A stretch of DNA of 64,000 nucleotides from Epiperipatus broadwayi (GCA_028023455.1 JAQFVV010012396.1:5310085-5374084), one strand, 5' to 3'. Counted from the stretch's first letter, positions 23,610 to 34,676 are shown. Notes: generated by a model from the letters alone, not told the origin. Translations and numbers: made by a program.

Positions 23610-24789
23610 TGTAATCATATCTTTATGATTCTTATATACCTTATAGATTTTATAATTAATATCAATGTCATAACAGCATTTTGGTCAGATAACATTTGAA
23701 TCATCTGATCAGTAGGGGGTTGCGCAAACTGATCTTGAAAAATTTCTGATAATAACATTATACAATTATATATATAGATGAATCTGAAAGATATATTCGC
23801 ATAAATATATAATAATATTATACATATATAAATATTTTTCATCCGATTAGCAAATTAACACAAGAAAGTGTTATTTCCAAATTTATTAAAATGATTTTAG
23901 AAAGTTTGATCTGTGAAACATTTTTATAGTAAACATTATGAAAAATTATTTTTTCAGAAATATTATTACATATTCCAGAGATGAGTATGTTTTTGAGTGA
24001 TAAAAGTCAATACATATAATACTTTTTGTAAACTTTTGACTGTTTAAGAGCTGTAGAAAATATTATTTTAAAATTATATTTATAAATAATAATAAATTCA
24101 ACTATACAAGTAGTCCTACTAACCAAAAAAGAATATGCTTAATTCCTATTCATTGAAAACGTTAATTCAGTCTTCATTTGTGCACTTACAGCTTAAGATT
24201 AAAATAAGGATGATAGGGTATCGGGGCTAGGATGTTTTGACTTAATGAATTTCCATTAGTCAGAAGCCAATTTTCTAAAGATTGGGTTTTTGCTTCTGGG
24301 ATTTGTTCCCAAAATTGAGTTATAGATTAGCTTTTCAATATAGTTCAATAAACTCTTTTTCTATGAAAGTAAAATCTGCAATAAAATGTGCAACAGCAGA
24401 ATGTCCATTGCTGATGACATCAATCACAAAAAGATTAACAAGAAATACAAAACAATGACTAATTTTTTAATTCCTCACATCTATTCTCAAAACCTTACAG
24501 TAAGCAGCATAGAAATGAGGAAAAAAGTAAGTTGCTATTAAAGCAATATGTAAGTTGGAGTCATGTGATATTTTATTTGTGCTTAACCAAATCTTGGTCA
24601 TTTGATATAAGGTGCCTATAGTTGTTAAAAAAAAACTAAGAATGCCATAATGCATAGAAACTGAACTAGTTTCAAATCAATACGACTATCGAAACAAATG
24701 AGCTTTGATTGAATACATTTAAATGTTTTTTAGTTTGAATGGATAGTTTGATAGTATAACAGAGAAGTAAATAATAGCTGCTTGAGTGA
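23610..24789. other. AT-rich DNA, nothing recognised
   Basis: Two minus-strand ORFs (23615-23842 and 24467-24655) have no recognised motif. The segment around 24200-24480 has slightly higher G+C and may be a decayed transposon, but it was not identified. Confidence 0.35.
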
Positions 24790-24945
24790 AGATGCTTTAG
24801 ATCCTAAAATTTCAAATGACTGTTTCAAGATCCAAAGCTCCTCACTAATGAAAATCATAAGCTTGAAATAAGCCTGAGGATATTGGACAGGAGACCATAG
24901 GATGGGGATTTAATAAGCATTAGTGTCTGACATTTACTATTACTT
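24790..24945 (+). mobile_element. Family D foldback repeat, half copy D1
   Basis: It matches the right arm of family D (58.3 and 62.2 kb): AGATCC...AGCTCCTCACTAATGAAAATCATAAGC, then GAGGATATTGGA and GATGGGGATTT. The left arm is missing and the hammerhead core has decayed (CTAATGA, CTTGAAAT). Confidence 0.5.
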
Positions 24946-25179
24946 ATTAAAGTTTATTGTAAGTGGTATGAGAAGATGAAAAAAAAAGAAGCTTATAAAG
25001 TGTTTCTAAATTTCCTTTGTATTATTGTCTTTAATTTTAATACAAAGAAAAGTGCTTATTTATAACTTATGATTGTGAAAGTGCTCAAATATCTTTGTTG
25101 TTAGATTATTTTGAAAAATCTTAATATTACTATAAAAACTAATTCGGCAAAATCTGTAATAACTTTGCTTCTTTCTTAA

Positions 25180-26150
25180 TCAGTGAAGTATTGAATAGCT
25201 TCACACTCTCAGATCTAACTGCTTCAGCTTCATCTATTTATATAGAAAGTAGATTGAAATAAAGAAGGGTTCCCCTCTTTTCTTCCAAAACATAAGCTTG
25301 TGGTTAAGATCTGTAAAGGTCCCTACTATCACATTTTTATACACATATTCTTGAGGCCTTAGTAAATATTACTTCTTTCTAGAAGAACTATATTTAAATA
25401 TTGGAAGTCCTGCATTACATATGTAAAAATAACAGATCATCTAGTCATTGGAATTTCTTTCTCCCCTCCTCATAAAAGCTAGGATTGGTTTAAGAAAAGC
25501 AACACACTTCTTCAAAAAATTGATAATTGGTATTCTCTTATAATGCAGTAAAATAAAAGTCATGTGGCTTTTCTTCAAGTTGCACTTCCTCAATAAAATT
25601 TCTAGAGTCAGGATGAATGAAATTCTCAATTTCTAAAATGTAATTTATGACAATGTTGAATTGAACTGTTCACTTCCTAATAAAGAAATAGGCCAGTATT
25701 TTGACCTACCATAGCTGTTTCTCCATATATAGCAATGCTAACAAGATTATGTAATGATAGTTGAGCATTTAGTAAAACTTTGTTAAATGCATTTTTAACA
25801 CTGATATAATTTGTGATATTTATAAAGCCTAAGAATTCTTTTTTTACATTTCCATCTTTTGTAACGTAGCAAAGAAATAACACTAGCTGAGAGATATTTT
25901 GAATGTCTGTAAATTCAATCAATGCTAAGCCAAAAGAAACACAACTTTACAGATCAATCTCTTATGAAATATTATTATAAAACTAATTTTAGAAATAAGT
26001 CTCTCAATAATATGGCAGGAAATAGGGATTTGTTCTATTGTCTGATTAAATTTTGAATTTTCCAAAATAATAATTGCAATCATATCACTAATATGTTTTT
26101 ATTTTGAACAGTATTCCAAACTATAACAAAACTAACTTCAATAGCCAAAT
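25180..26150 (-). pseudogene. Decayed hAT-superfamily transposase
   Basis: The best-preserved part is an open 81-codon segment at 25677-25922: IEFTDIQNISQLVLFLCYV, then KKEFLGFINI, then LVSIAIYGETAMVGQNTGLF. This matches the catalytic core of hAT-type transposases and their domesticated relatives of the ZBED/GTF2IRD2 type (usual pattern: LDESTDI..TAQLLIF, then ..TDGAPAMVGKKTGL). Upstream, in the same frame but with a stop, is SCVSFGLAL. Downstream pieces in other frames read HPDSRNFIEEVQLEEKPHDFYF and LMFWKKRGE. The catalytic D of the ATDGAPAM motif is changed and several stops interrupt the reading frame. No terminal repeats were located. It is a dead copy. Confidence 0.7.
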
Positions 26151-26544
26151 CTCTTTGTTTACAAAGGGAAAATAAATTCTTTTGTTGAGTTATTAAATTA
26201 GATTTCAAAAGTTTTATTTACTTTTTTTTTTTTGCAGTTTTGATTCAGGAGGAAAATCAAGTGCAAAGTTTTTATAATTACATTTATGGTGTTGCTTTAA
26301 ATTACTGTCTTTAATGTGGCTGATGATTTTATGACAAATAATACAGAGCATTTTATTTATTAACAGTTAAAATCATTCTCGAATTGTTAGTCAAAAACAT
26401 TCTTTACTTGTTTGTATTTCAGTTTTACACTCTTTTGTTAGCTATTTTATACAAGGGTTTTATAACTTTCACTAAAGTCAATCTTAAATATTTATTAATC
26501 AAAAAAATACTTATCTATGCTACTCTAAGTTGCACTATCACCAC

Positions 26545-26815
26545 AAGCGCATAGCCCATGTATATTGCACAAAATATAATATTAAATCATCTATGCATTT
26601 TATTACTGTTTCACAATGCTTCAATTACCATCCACATTTCTGAGTTAAGTTTTGAATATATAAAAAGAAAGTTCTGAAGAAGATTGCTGGTGTAATCGAA
26701 ATTGTAAAAGAGAGTGGTAATTAAAGCATTGTGAAAGAGTAATAAAGTGTATAGATGATTTAATGTTATATTATATACATTTGGCAATGCAATAATAAAG
26801 ATTAGTTATTATATT
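26545..26815. mobile_element. Foldback element G2 with hammerhead-like motif
   Basis: The arms near 26563-26640 and 26710-26790 are reverse complements (AAATCATCTATGCATTTTATT against AGTGTATAGATGATTTAA, CACAATGCTTCAATTACC against GGTAATTAAAGCATTGTG). The centre reads CTGAAGA-A-GATT-GCTGGTGT-AATC-GAAATTG at 26683-26710. It has a correct CUGANGA box, a four-pair stem II and GAAA, but the stem III/cleavage segment (expected ACGT) is decayed. It is related to foldback G1. Confidence 0.55.
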
Positions 26816-27138
26816 GTATAAACAGTAATAACACAAAGTTCATGCTATGGTGTGGTAGATAATACAGAGTTATAATCATATTTTGGAGCTAATTTTGGCT
26901 GGAGTATTACAGGCCAAAAAATAACAAAATACTCTTTACCAACCAAATACAATAATAAAAACCCATTAACACTTTTGATTGGTAATATTCAAAAGCTAAA
27001 ATATTTACAATTTCCAAATATTTGCATTATTTTACTTGCTTATCTTTAAATCATTTACAAAATAAATTATTTAATATTTAAATATAAGTATATTGTAAAT
27101 ATATTGTATATTGTAAATATAAGTATATTTAAATATAA

Positions 27139-27425
27139 GTATATTAGAAAGAATTTGAAATCAGACTTTCAAGCTTCTTACATCTATCAATTCCACCTTA
27201 TCCAACCAATACACTTGACCACATACACGTGAAAAAGATAAATGATCTCCAATATACATATTTTGTGCTGAACCAGCACACATCAGTTAGTCCAGATCAT
27301 CATCACCCACACATATATATAATCTGTGCTGAGTTTATATTAAGATGTGATCATGTGTATTGGTTATATAAGATGGAGTTGATGGAAGGAGCTTAAAAGT
27401 CTGATTTCAAATTCCTTCTAATTAA
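27139..27425. mobile_element. Family A retrozyme-like repeat, copy A3, complete foldback
   Basis: The ends are long inverted repeats: TTAGAAAGAATTTGAAATCAGACTTT at the left (27139 onward) against AAAGTCTGATTTCAAATTCC at the right, ending near 27420. The centre carries the family A ribozyme region on the minus strand and the ATATATATAATC...GCTGAGTTTATATTAAGAT segment. No ORF. The inverted ends look like the true termini of this subfamily. Confidence 0.7.
27237..27303 (-). ncRNA. Hammerhead ribozyme of copy A3, two core changes
   Basis: The minus strand reads GATGATCTGGACTAA, CTGATGT, stem II GTGCT/AGCAC with loop GGTTC (five perfect pairs), AAAATATGTATA and TTGGAGATCATT. Compared with the consensus, the last A of CTGATGA is T and the G of GAAA is A. 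Both are invariant positions, so it should not cleave. Confidence 0.6.
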
Positions 27426-28204
27426 TAGAAATTATTCTAATATTGTATATACTATACTATGATAGATTATTAATATAAAAGTTTAGAAAAAATGGCAATA
27501 AAAGCTAATATCAATAGTCATACAGAAATCAACACATGCGCTATATAAATTTATAATGCTTGAGGAATACTCTCATTTTCTAAACATAAGATAAAGTTTT
27601 TGAAAAAATAAGATGAATTCATGTTATCTTTTTTATCTAAATTTATGTATATGTAGAAAAATCTTAAGCATTTAGTAAATGAGAATATTTACCAAGCGTT
27701 ATAAATGTATACGTCCGGGTGATTTTAGTATGACTATTACAAATAAAAACATTGTACTAGATAAATAAATAATTAGTTATATATATATTTAAAAACTAAT
27801 ATTGTTTCAAAAGCTGCATGTAGCTAATTGTAGATTGCTCACTATCCACATATTTTCAGCGCTATATATTTAGTAAATGATATTTATTTACATAGTTCTT
27901 AAAATCATTTATCTTTTCCATATGTCTTTGATTATATATTTCAGTAATGTATGATAGAATAGAAGTTTGAAAAATATTTAAATACGTATTATATGAAGTT
28001 AAGCTTAAGCATTTTTTTTTAAATAATATATTTATGAACTTAAATTGTAACATGCTTCATGGATAACTTGAAAAAGTATATATTTTAATATATCTATGTT
28101 GTGAGAGGTTGGTCTGACTTCTAGACTGATGAATGGTTGTGATGATAAGATTGCGTTAAGGTAAAGGATGCACTGAAATAAAAATATAATTTGACAATAT
28201 ATAT

Positions 28205-28231
28205 ATGAGGATGATGATGATGATGATGATA
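28205..28231 (+). repeat. (GAT)n microsatellite
   Basis: About eight GAT/ATG repeats. Such runs form the 3' tails of RTE LINEs in this genome, so it may mark the end of a much decayed copy. No LINE coding sequence was recognised upstream. Confidence 0.7.
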
Positions 28232-29042
28232 TACTATAAATAAATTTTATAGATTTAAAATAAATTTAAAAACGGGTTTCATTATTCATTGCTACAACAT
28301 AAAACATGTATCTATATAATTATCAATTTTAAGGCATTTGAATCATTACAATGTCAACTTTTCAAAACTTTTTATGAAAAAATAATCTAGGATTCTGTAT
28401 GCAAAAAAAAATGCTTCTCTGGAATGATATTTTATCTTTAACATAAACAAATGTTTAAATTTTATACTAGAAAGAAATGCTATTAAATCTTAAAAATTAG
28501 CAATGATATCTGGAATATTCAATTAAACAAGAAAATATGGTGGGTTAACACAAGTATATAATGTTAAACAAAATATATAATAAAACAAAACAATAACTTA
28601 CAATTTTTAACATACTGATATATAAATAAACAAATAACAGCAATAATTACTTTATGGCATAATTTACGATTTGAATAACATTTAAATCTAAAAATTTTAA
28701 ATTCTAACTGTAAAATCTTTTCAAAATGGCACTAAGCCAAAGACAAGTTATAGCTACTATATACATATCTACAACTTTTAAATTTTAATTGTAAATGTTA
28801 TTCAAAAAATAATAATCATGCTATACGCTAGCTTTAATTTTTATTTATTTATTGGTATAGTGAAAATTATAAAGTTAATTCAAATATTTTTTTACATGCA
28901 TATATACTTTAAATGAGGTTAAAGTTTTTATTTGGAATTGAAATTATATACTAATTTCTAGCCTAATAAATCATTAATAATAATTATTTATATATTTATT
29001 TAAAATGAATGGTGTTATAATTTTGACTCATGGATGGAAAAT
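28232..29042. other. AT-rich DNA, nothing recognised
   Basis: About 0.8 kb of A/T-rich sequence without a recognised feature. Confidence 0.4.
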
Positions 29043-29815
29043 TGTCATCATCATCATCAACCATTATCAATCCACTGTAGGATGAAGGTCTCTCCAAGTT
29101 CAATCCATCTTCTCCGATCTTTAGCTTCTCTTCTCCACATCACACCTACAAACTTTCTTATTTCATCTATCCATCTCAGATGTGGTCTCTTTCTGGGTCT
29201 TTTACAATCTCTTGGAATCCAGTTTAAGATTTTAATTGTTTATTTATTATCATCTCTTCTAGCAATATGTCCAGCCCAACTCCACTTCAGTTTTTTAATT
29301 TTCCAATGAGGTCAGTAATAACTGTTTGTTCTCTTACCCATATATTGCATTTTTGATCTATTCTTGTTGCTTCCAACATGCATCTCTCCATACTTCTCTG
29401 AATGGTCTGAAGTCTCTGCATTGCTCTTCTATTAAGTGTCCAAGTCTCAGATCCATAAGTAAAAACTGGTAAAACGCATTTATCAAAAACCTTTCTTTTC
29501 AAACACATAGGCATATTTCCTTTTAGTATAAAGTTATTTCTAACAAAAGCACTTCAACCAAGTTTAATTCTATGATTAATTTCATCGATTATGTTTCCAT
29601 CTGTATTAATAATCTGACCATGGTATTTGTAACTGTTAACTTCTTCTAACTCATCATAATCAATCTTTATTTCCATATTTTGAGAAAATCCATTAAACAT
29701 TACTTTAGTCTTTTTAACATTTATCTTTAGTCCTACTTTCCTACTTTCATCTGATAACTCCTGCAACATTTCCTGCAGCTCTAAAGTATTATTTGCAAAA
29801 ACAAATTGTAATGTA
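29043..29815 (-). pseudogene. RTE-type LINE, 5'-truncated (copy 2, longer)
   Basis: On the minus strand this copy starts just after the reverse transcriptase catalytic motif (FVFANNTLELQ resembles the residues following YADD). It continues through MLQELSDESRKVGLKINVKKTKVMFN, VNSYKYHGQIINTDG, MPMCLKRKVFDKCVLPVFTYGSETWTLNRR, then WSWAGHIARRDD and LNWIPRDCKRPRKRPHLRWIDEIRK. This is the RT thumb and C-terminal region of RTE-like LINEs. The 3' tail is the GAT-type repeat at 29043-29060. Frameshifts and a stop break it, and the endonuclease and most of the RT are missing. It shares its 3' 480 bp with copy 1. Confidence 0.88.
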
Positions 29816-30499
29816 CATATAAATCATTTAAATGTTTTTTTTTTCCTTTCAAAAATTAAAATAAAACAAATTTTGGAAAGTTTTCAGGTGTTGTCTAAAG
29901 TATAAAATGTATTTCATATGCAAATCCATATTGTTCTGTTTAAATAAAATAATATTATTAATATGATTGAAAAAATCTTAAATAATAGGTGTTTTTGAAG
30001 TTTAAAAAAAACATTTAAGTTATCATAAAGTAAAAAAAAAACTCTAATGATATTCTAGCATGAATCACAAGTCATTTCTTTTCTGGTCTCATACAGTTCA
30101 ATAACATTGTTTTCAGGCAATATACAATAATAAAATCTTTATAAATTAAGCAAATCAGTTGCATTTCCAGGAAACATATTTCAGGAAAACTACTTAAAAA
30201 AGACAATGAAATAGATTTTAAAATTTTGTCCATGTAAAGTTGAGATGAAGTGTATTATTAACAATGTGTAGAAATGATAGTCAGTTATAATAAGTGTTGA
30301 CATGATATTCAAAAATACTCAATAGAAAAGCCATATGATGTTTCATCGGCCTTATTATCAACAGATGTCTCAATAAGTGCTTATCTCCAGGCATAATTGT
30401 TGCTTATCATTGAACACAATAAATAAATCATCTAACAGATAGCTATAAATTCATAAATTCCAGAAATATAAAAAATTATATATAATAATAGTTAAGATA
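29816..30499. other. AT-rich DNA, nothing recognised
   Basis: No gene or shared repeat recognised. Confidence 0.4.
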
Positions 30500-30722
30500 T
30501 ATGAGCACAGACTTTCACATGTCCCAGCACTCTCCACTCTATCTCATAACACTGATACCCTTGAACACATACATGTCGACATACATGTGTTCAAGTGTAT
30601 CAGTGTTATGAGATAGAGTTCAGAGTGGTGGGTCATATAAAAGTCTGTGCTCATATACCCTATATATATAAAAGTCTGTGCTCATATACCCTATATATAT
30701 ATACCCTATATATATATATATA
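30500..30722. mobile_element. Near-perfect palindrome A4, family A 3'-end subtype
   Basis: The left arm ATGAGCACAGACTTTCACATG...CACTCTATCTCATAACACTGATAC is mirrored by the right arm GTATCAGTGTTATGAGATAGAG...AAAGTCTGTGCTCAT, with the centre at CATGTCGACATG (30572-30583). The right arm matches the 3' end of copy A6 (48.6-48.7 kb). A short direct duplication (AAAAGTCTGTGCTCATATACCC plus AT repeats) follows at about 30641-30692. No ribozyme core is present in this copy. Confidence 0.7.
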
Positions 30723-32392
30723 ATATTGATACAGGTATATAATAAGCCTGTATATCAGTTAATAACAGTTAAGATGTATTTAAAATACTTATTTAAAATT
30801 GTATTTATTGAAGTATTCTTATGCCAAGCATTTCATTTTATAATTATGAGAATATCACCTTTTATTTAAAAATCAAAGTTATTTTTTGTGTAAATTACAA
30901 TGCAGATTGACTATGAATTATAAAAATACTTTTACTAAATATATATATTTATAATAATTAGAACAAACATCTCTATCTATAATGCTTAAAATATCTATGC
31001 TTCATAAATCATAAAGTACAAAATCAATCTTTATTCTATCATTTTAAATTTCTGGTTTTATGAAAAACTTTACTGATGATCAGATGTTATTGCTGGGTTG
31101 CAGTACTTTATTACATAGATACTTTGATAGCTTAGGACAAAGAACTTTACATAAAGCATTTAGTACCAAAAATTGGTTTAATTAACTCTATCATTTAAGA
31201 TTTTGATCAAGAATCAAACTTTAATTTACAAATATATCAGTTATTTATGAATAGCATGTTTAGTTTTATATGAATAGTTGTTATCAAATTTGGCAATATA
31301 AAATATATATCTTATTAAAATCATACTACATTTTTTCTTAGTTGTTGTGTTTTTCTCTAGAAGATCTCAATGATATAATGTTTAGTGTACTTTTCAAGTT
31401 CATAATCTAGGTTCAAATACAGGCCAAGTAAAACATGAACAATTTTTACAGATTATATTCAAACTTAAATGTTTTTACCAAGTGACTGTTTTGTAACTAT
31501 TCTATTATTAGTCAATAATTCAATTTAACAATTTTATTTATTAATCTAGCAATAAAATAATGTAGAAATACTACTTTTACCATCCAGCATTTTGAAAGAA
31601 AATATTGCTTTCTTATTTTTCTTTGAGAGGCTATTGGACAGACCTTTGGTTTGCACTGGATTACTTAAAGATTGCTTTACTTATGTTTTAATGTAGTTAG
31701 CCATTATATTTAATTTTTATCTCATTTATTGTTTAATCACTTATATTGTTTACTTTATAATCAGATAGTGAATAGTATAAAATGCACTTTGTAAAAATTT
31801 ATAATGATTCCCTTTTTTAATATCATCTAAAAATTATTTCAGTCTCCTTTTTTTCCCATATGTTAAATACACAATTTGTTAACATCAGTAAGTAAAAACA
31901 TTAATCAAATTACAAAAACTGTTGATTGTTCATCATAATCAAAACATTTTGATCATTTTGTAATAAAACAAACATAAGTTATACCTTCAAATTTTTGCAG
32001 TTTTTTTTTATTATATCCATCCATTTCGCTTCAATACTTTTAAAAACATGATAAAACGAATTTCATCTTATTGCAAAATATTACTTTTTAACTCAATTTT
32101 AAATAGCTTTTTATTTCTTATCAAATTATTATTATTATTATTTCCATAAATTTTAAATGCTTCTACTGTCATTTTTCATTCTAATAGCATCACATTAGAC
32201 CACTAGCTAATATTTAATATCTGTATTAATGAACAATCCATTTTATATCATTATATCTTAGAATCATCTATGTTAGTATAACTCATTAATGAGCATCAAA
32301 TAATATTACTAATAAGATTCTAGACTAGTTTTTGGCTACTGATCTTCATTTGAGAAATATTTAGAGTTTGGATTACTGGTGTTAATGCATCT
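30723..32392. other. AT-rich DNA with one possible SINE head
   Basis: About 1.7 kb without a supported gene. The only feature noticed is the tRNA-like segment at 31358-31428. Confidence 0.4.
31358..31428 (+). mobile_element. tRNA-like SINE head (degenerate)
   Basis: ATCTCAATGATATAATGTTTAG is followed by a good box B (AGGTTCAAATACAGGCC) at tRNA-like spacing. It is probably a decayed tRNA-derived SINE. No poly(A) tail or target duplication was recognised. Confidence 0.35.
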
Positions 32393-32656
32393 ACATATAT
32401 ATATGTTAAAACGAAGATTTGCACGGGTTAAATATATAAAATACATATTTTGTGGGTTCATCCGTGTTAAATTTAACATTTTTGCTATTGGTTGAATTTT
32501 AACGTTTTATTCAAATCAGTGATTGTAGCGCCTCTACAACCGTCTTTCTACCTTTTATAACTCTGTGGATGATTTGTGTGACCAAATCGAAACGTCAGTA
32601 TATTAATATTAAAAGTTTTTTAACACAGATGAACCCGCAAAATATGTATTTTATAT
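32393..32656. mobile_element. Foldback element J with hammerhead-like motif
   Basis: The arms AAATACATATTTTGTGGGTTCATCCGTGTT (32440-32470) and AACACAGATGAACCCGCAAAATATGTATTTT (32620-32650) are near-perfect reverse complements. The interior is non-coding and includes GTAGCGCCTCTACAACCG and a hammerhead-like segment. It ends at the start of family A copy A5. Confidence 0.65.
32553..32603 (+). ncRNA. PLE-type hammerhead motif, one core change
   Basis: The core box is CTGTGGA (32563-32569), where CTGATGA/CTGNNGA is expected with A at the fourth position. One T follows, then a perfect six-pair stem II GATTTG/CAAATC. GAAAC-GTC (32589-32596) follows directly, giving a minimal stem III (AC/GT) and the preferred GUC cleavage triplet. 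Stem I is short (ACT/AGT plus TAT/ATA across a bulge). This is the single-domain, tiny-stem-III form known from Penelope-like elements. The A-to-T change in the core suggests it is inactive. Confidence 0.5.
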
Positions 32657-32762
32657 ATGTATATAGGAGATTTGAATCGTGACTTTCAAACTCCTTTCAG
32701 TCATTCACTCTACTTAATACTTAATATAACTGATAGACATGCTAACATACATGTGAAAAAGA

Positions 32763-32826
32763 TAAATGATCTCCAATATATGTATTTTATGCTGAACCAG
32801 CACCCATCAGATAATCCGGATCATCA
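32763..32826 (-). ncRNA. Hammerhead ribozyme, left arm of A5, decayed core
   Basis: The minus strand reads CTGATGG, then stem II GTGCT/AGCAT with loop GGTTC, then AAAATACATATATTGGAGATC. The last A of the first box and the G of the GAAA box are changed. Stem I and stem II are otherwise conserved. Confidence 0.6.
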
Positions 32827-32875
32827 TCTCCCACACATATATATAACCAGTGCTCAGTTTTAAATATATGCATGA

Positions 32876-32945
32876 GAGATGATGCTCCAGACCAACTGAT
32901 GAGTGCTGGTTCAGCACAAAGTATGAATGTTGGGGAATATTTGTC
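32876..32945 (+). ncRNA. Hammerhead ribozyme, right arm of A5, decayed second box
   Basis: CTGATGA (32896-32902) is followed by a perfect stem II GTGCT/AGCAC with loop GGTTC. The GAAA box reads AAAG and the cleavage-site H base is G, so it should not cleave. The flanks ACCAA and TTGG pair as stem I. Confidence 0.6.
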
Positions 32946-33747
32946 TTTTTCACGTGTGTGTGGTTATGGGTATCGGTTATATTAGATAGAGTGAATGACT
33001 GAAGGGAGCTTGAAAGTCTGGCTTCAAATCCCCTTTAATTACATCTAACTTAAGTATATATACTATGCTTGTATTTAAATATTACATATATATGTACGTA
33101 TAAGCAAATTTCTCTTAAGACATTTTAAATTAGACCAGTTATAAATTCACACATAAAAAACTCTTGACAACTTTGATGTCACACTAACATGATTAAAAAA
33201 TCAATTATTTAAATATTATTAACAGTTTAGCATTGATACCTTTTATTTGATTTTTTTTTTCAATTTTATTTAATAATTGTAATGAAAAACCTTTTTCAGA
33301 ACGTTTAAAATATCCTCCTGGGCTTTATATATAACTGCACCAAGCCATTTACATTAGCTTGTTAAAATTATATTTCTTTACTTATAATGGAGTTTTTTAT
33401 TTCTTTATAACCCAAGAAAAATAAAATAATAGATCAGTTTAAATAAAGTTTTCGTAATGTATAGCATAATTTTTAGAGAATATTTTATGCTAAAGGCCAA
33501 CATACTACCCCATATGAATGGAAAATATCTAACCTGATTTCTGGAATTTAACCAATATATACAGCATGCCTAGTGAACCAATATTTATTTATCACACAAA
33601 AAAAGTGAGACAAAAAAATAAAATTAGATGATATGTTGGACTATTTCCATCATCTATGAGTAAATGTTGAATGTATAGAAAATTTTAAACTTTCCAAATA
33701 CAAACAACTTGTTTGTAGTAGCACATAAATATACAAGTTAAACTCAA

Positions 33748-33822
33748 GGGCCTTTAGATTCTTGAATATTGAATTTAAGACAAACACTCTACCAACTGAG
33801 CTATTCTGTCAAAGGCAACATA
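33748..33822 (-). mobile_element. tRNA-like segment, left arm of C2
   Basis: The minus strand contains AGAATAGCTCAGTTGGTAGAG, a near-perfect tRNA D arm/box A. It is the inverted partner of 34677-34760. The box B side is degenerate. Confidence 0.55.
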
Positions 33823-34014
33823 TAGTAGAAAACTGAAATATTTATATATGAGGAATGTGTTTAAATCCTCCCGAGTCCTTCAATTTTTTTTTTTATAAGA
33901 AAGGCTAATTAGTTTTTTTATATATATTATTGTTTAATTTTTTTTTTAAGAGCAAGACTAATTAAAGGTTTCCATACATTGTGTATTGCCACACTCGGTT
34001 GATTTATAGGATTA

Positions 34015-34215
34015 TTTATCACTGTCATATGAGCAGTTTTCTTGAATTTTCTTCTATGCATTTTTTCTCTTTATCCAATATCTTTGTATTTTCCCAATTA
34101 AACATATGGTCATTAGTATATACATGATTGGCTATGGTAGATATATTTATTTTTTCCTCTTTTAACCATTAATTTGTGCTCTTTCAATGACTATTCAACA
34201 GGGCAACAGATCTCA
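34015..34215 (-). pseudogene. PLE GIY-YIG remnant, left arm of C2
   Basis: The minus strand carries the counterpart of the right-arm coding remnant (DHVYTNDHMFN- and KDIG-like pieces in shifted frames). It is the inverted partner of the segment at 34240-34484 and is broken. Confidence 0.55.
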
Positions 34216-34239
34216 CCGTGTATTTTCTTCCACATTCAC

Positions 34240-34484
34240 ATGATATTTCATAGATGCAGTTTTTGTTCATCAGCATTTCCAGTTTAGGCTTAGTAGAAGT
34301 AAAAATTCCTCAAAGTGTGGTATGGCTTTGGGAAGCTGTTCTAATGTTAAAGGAAAAAACAGATGTGTCTACCATAGTTGATCATGTATGTACTAATGAT
34401 CATATGAATAATTGGGAAAATACAAAGATATTGGATAAAGAGGAAAAATGCATAGAAGAAAATTCAAGGAAGCTTCTCATATGA
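34240..34484 (+). pseudogene. PLE GIY-YIG endonuclease C-terminal remnant, right arm of C2
   Basis: An open stretch of about 50 codons reads EKTDVSTIVDHVCTNDHMNNWENTKILDKEEKCIEENSRKLLI. It fits the end of Penelope-like GIY-YIG domains (usual pattern S.IADH....H...WENTKVLDRE). The YIGET-containing first half is lost or unreadable. There is no start codon of its own, and the 76-codon ORF that covers it begins in non-homologous sequence. It is inactive as a protein. Confidence 0.7.
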
Positions 34485-34676
34485 CAACTCAGTGTGACAA
34501 TACACAATGTATGGAAGCCTCTAATTAGTCTTGCTCTTAGGAAAAATATTAAACAATAATAATATATGTATGTATAAAAAACTAATTAGCCTTGTTCAAA
34601 AAAAAATTGAAGGACTCAGGAGGATTTGAACCAATCCTCATAAATAAATATATCAAATTTCTACTACATGTTGCCT

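Larger units (their letters stand above)
32666..33045. mobile_element. Family A copy A5: inverted pair with two ribozymes
   Basis: The left arm begins AGATTTGAATCGTGACTTTCAAACTCC. The right arm ends GGAGCTTGAAAGTCTGGCTTCAAATCCCC, and the two are reverse complements through most of the element. Because the ribozyme region lies inside the arms, there are two hammerheads, one on each strand, with the symmetry centre near 32860. It looks like two family A units joined tail to tail. No ORF. Confidence 0.75.

Noticed and set aside
28100-28160. CTGATGA at about 28122 as a hammerhead
   Set aside because: No GAAA box, stem II or stem I pairing at the required spacing.
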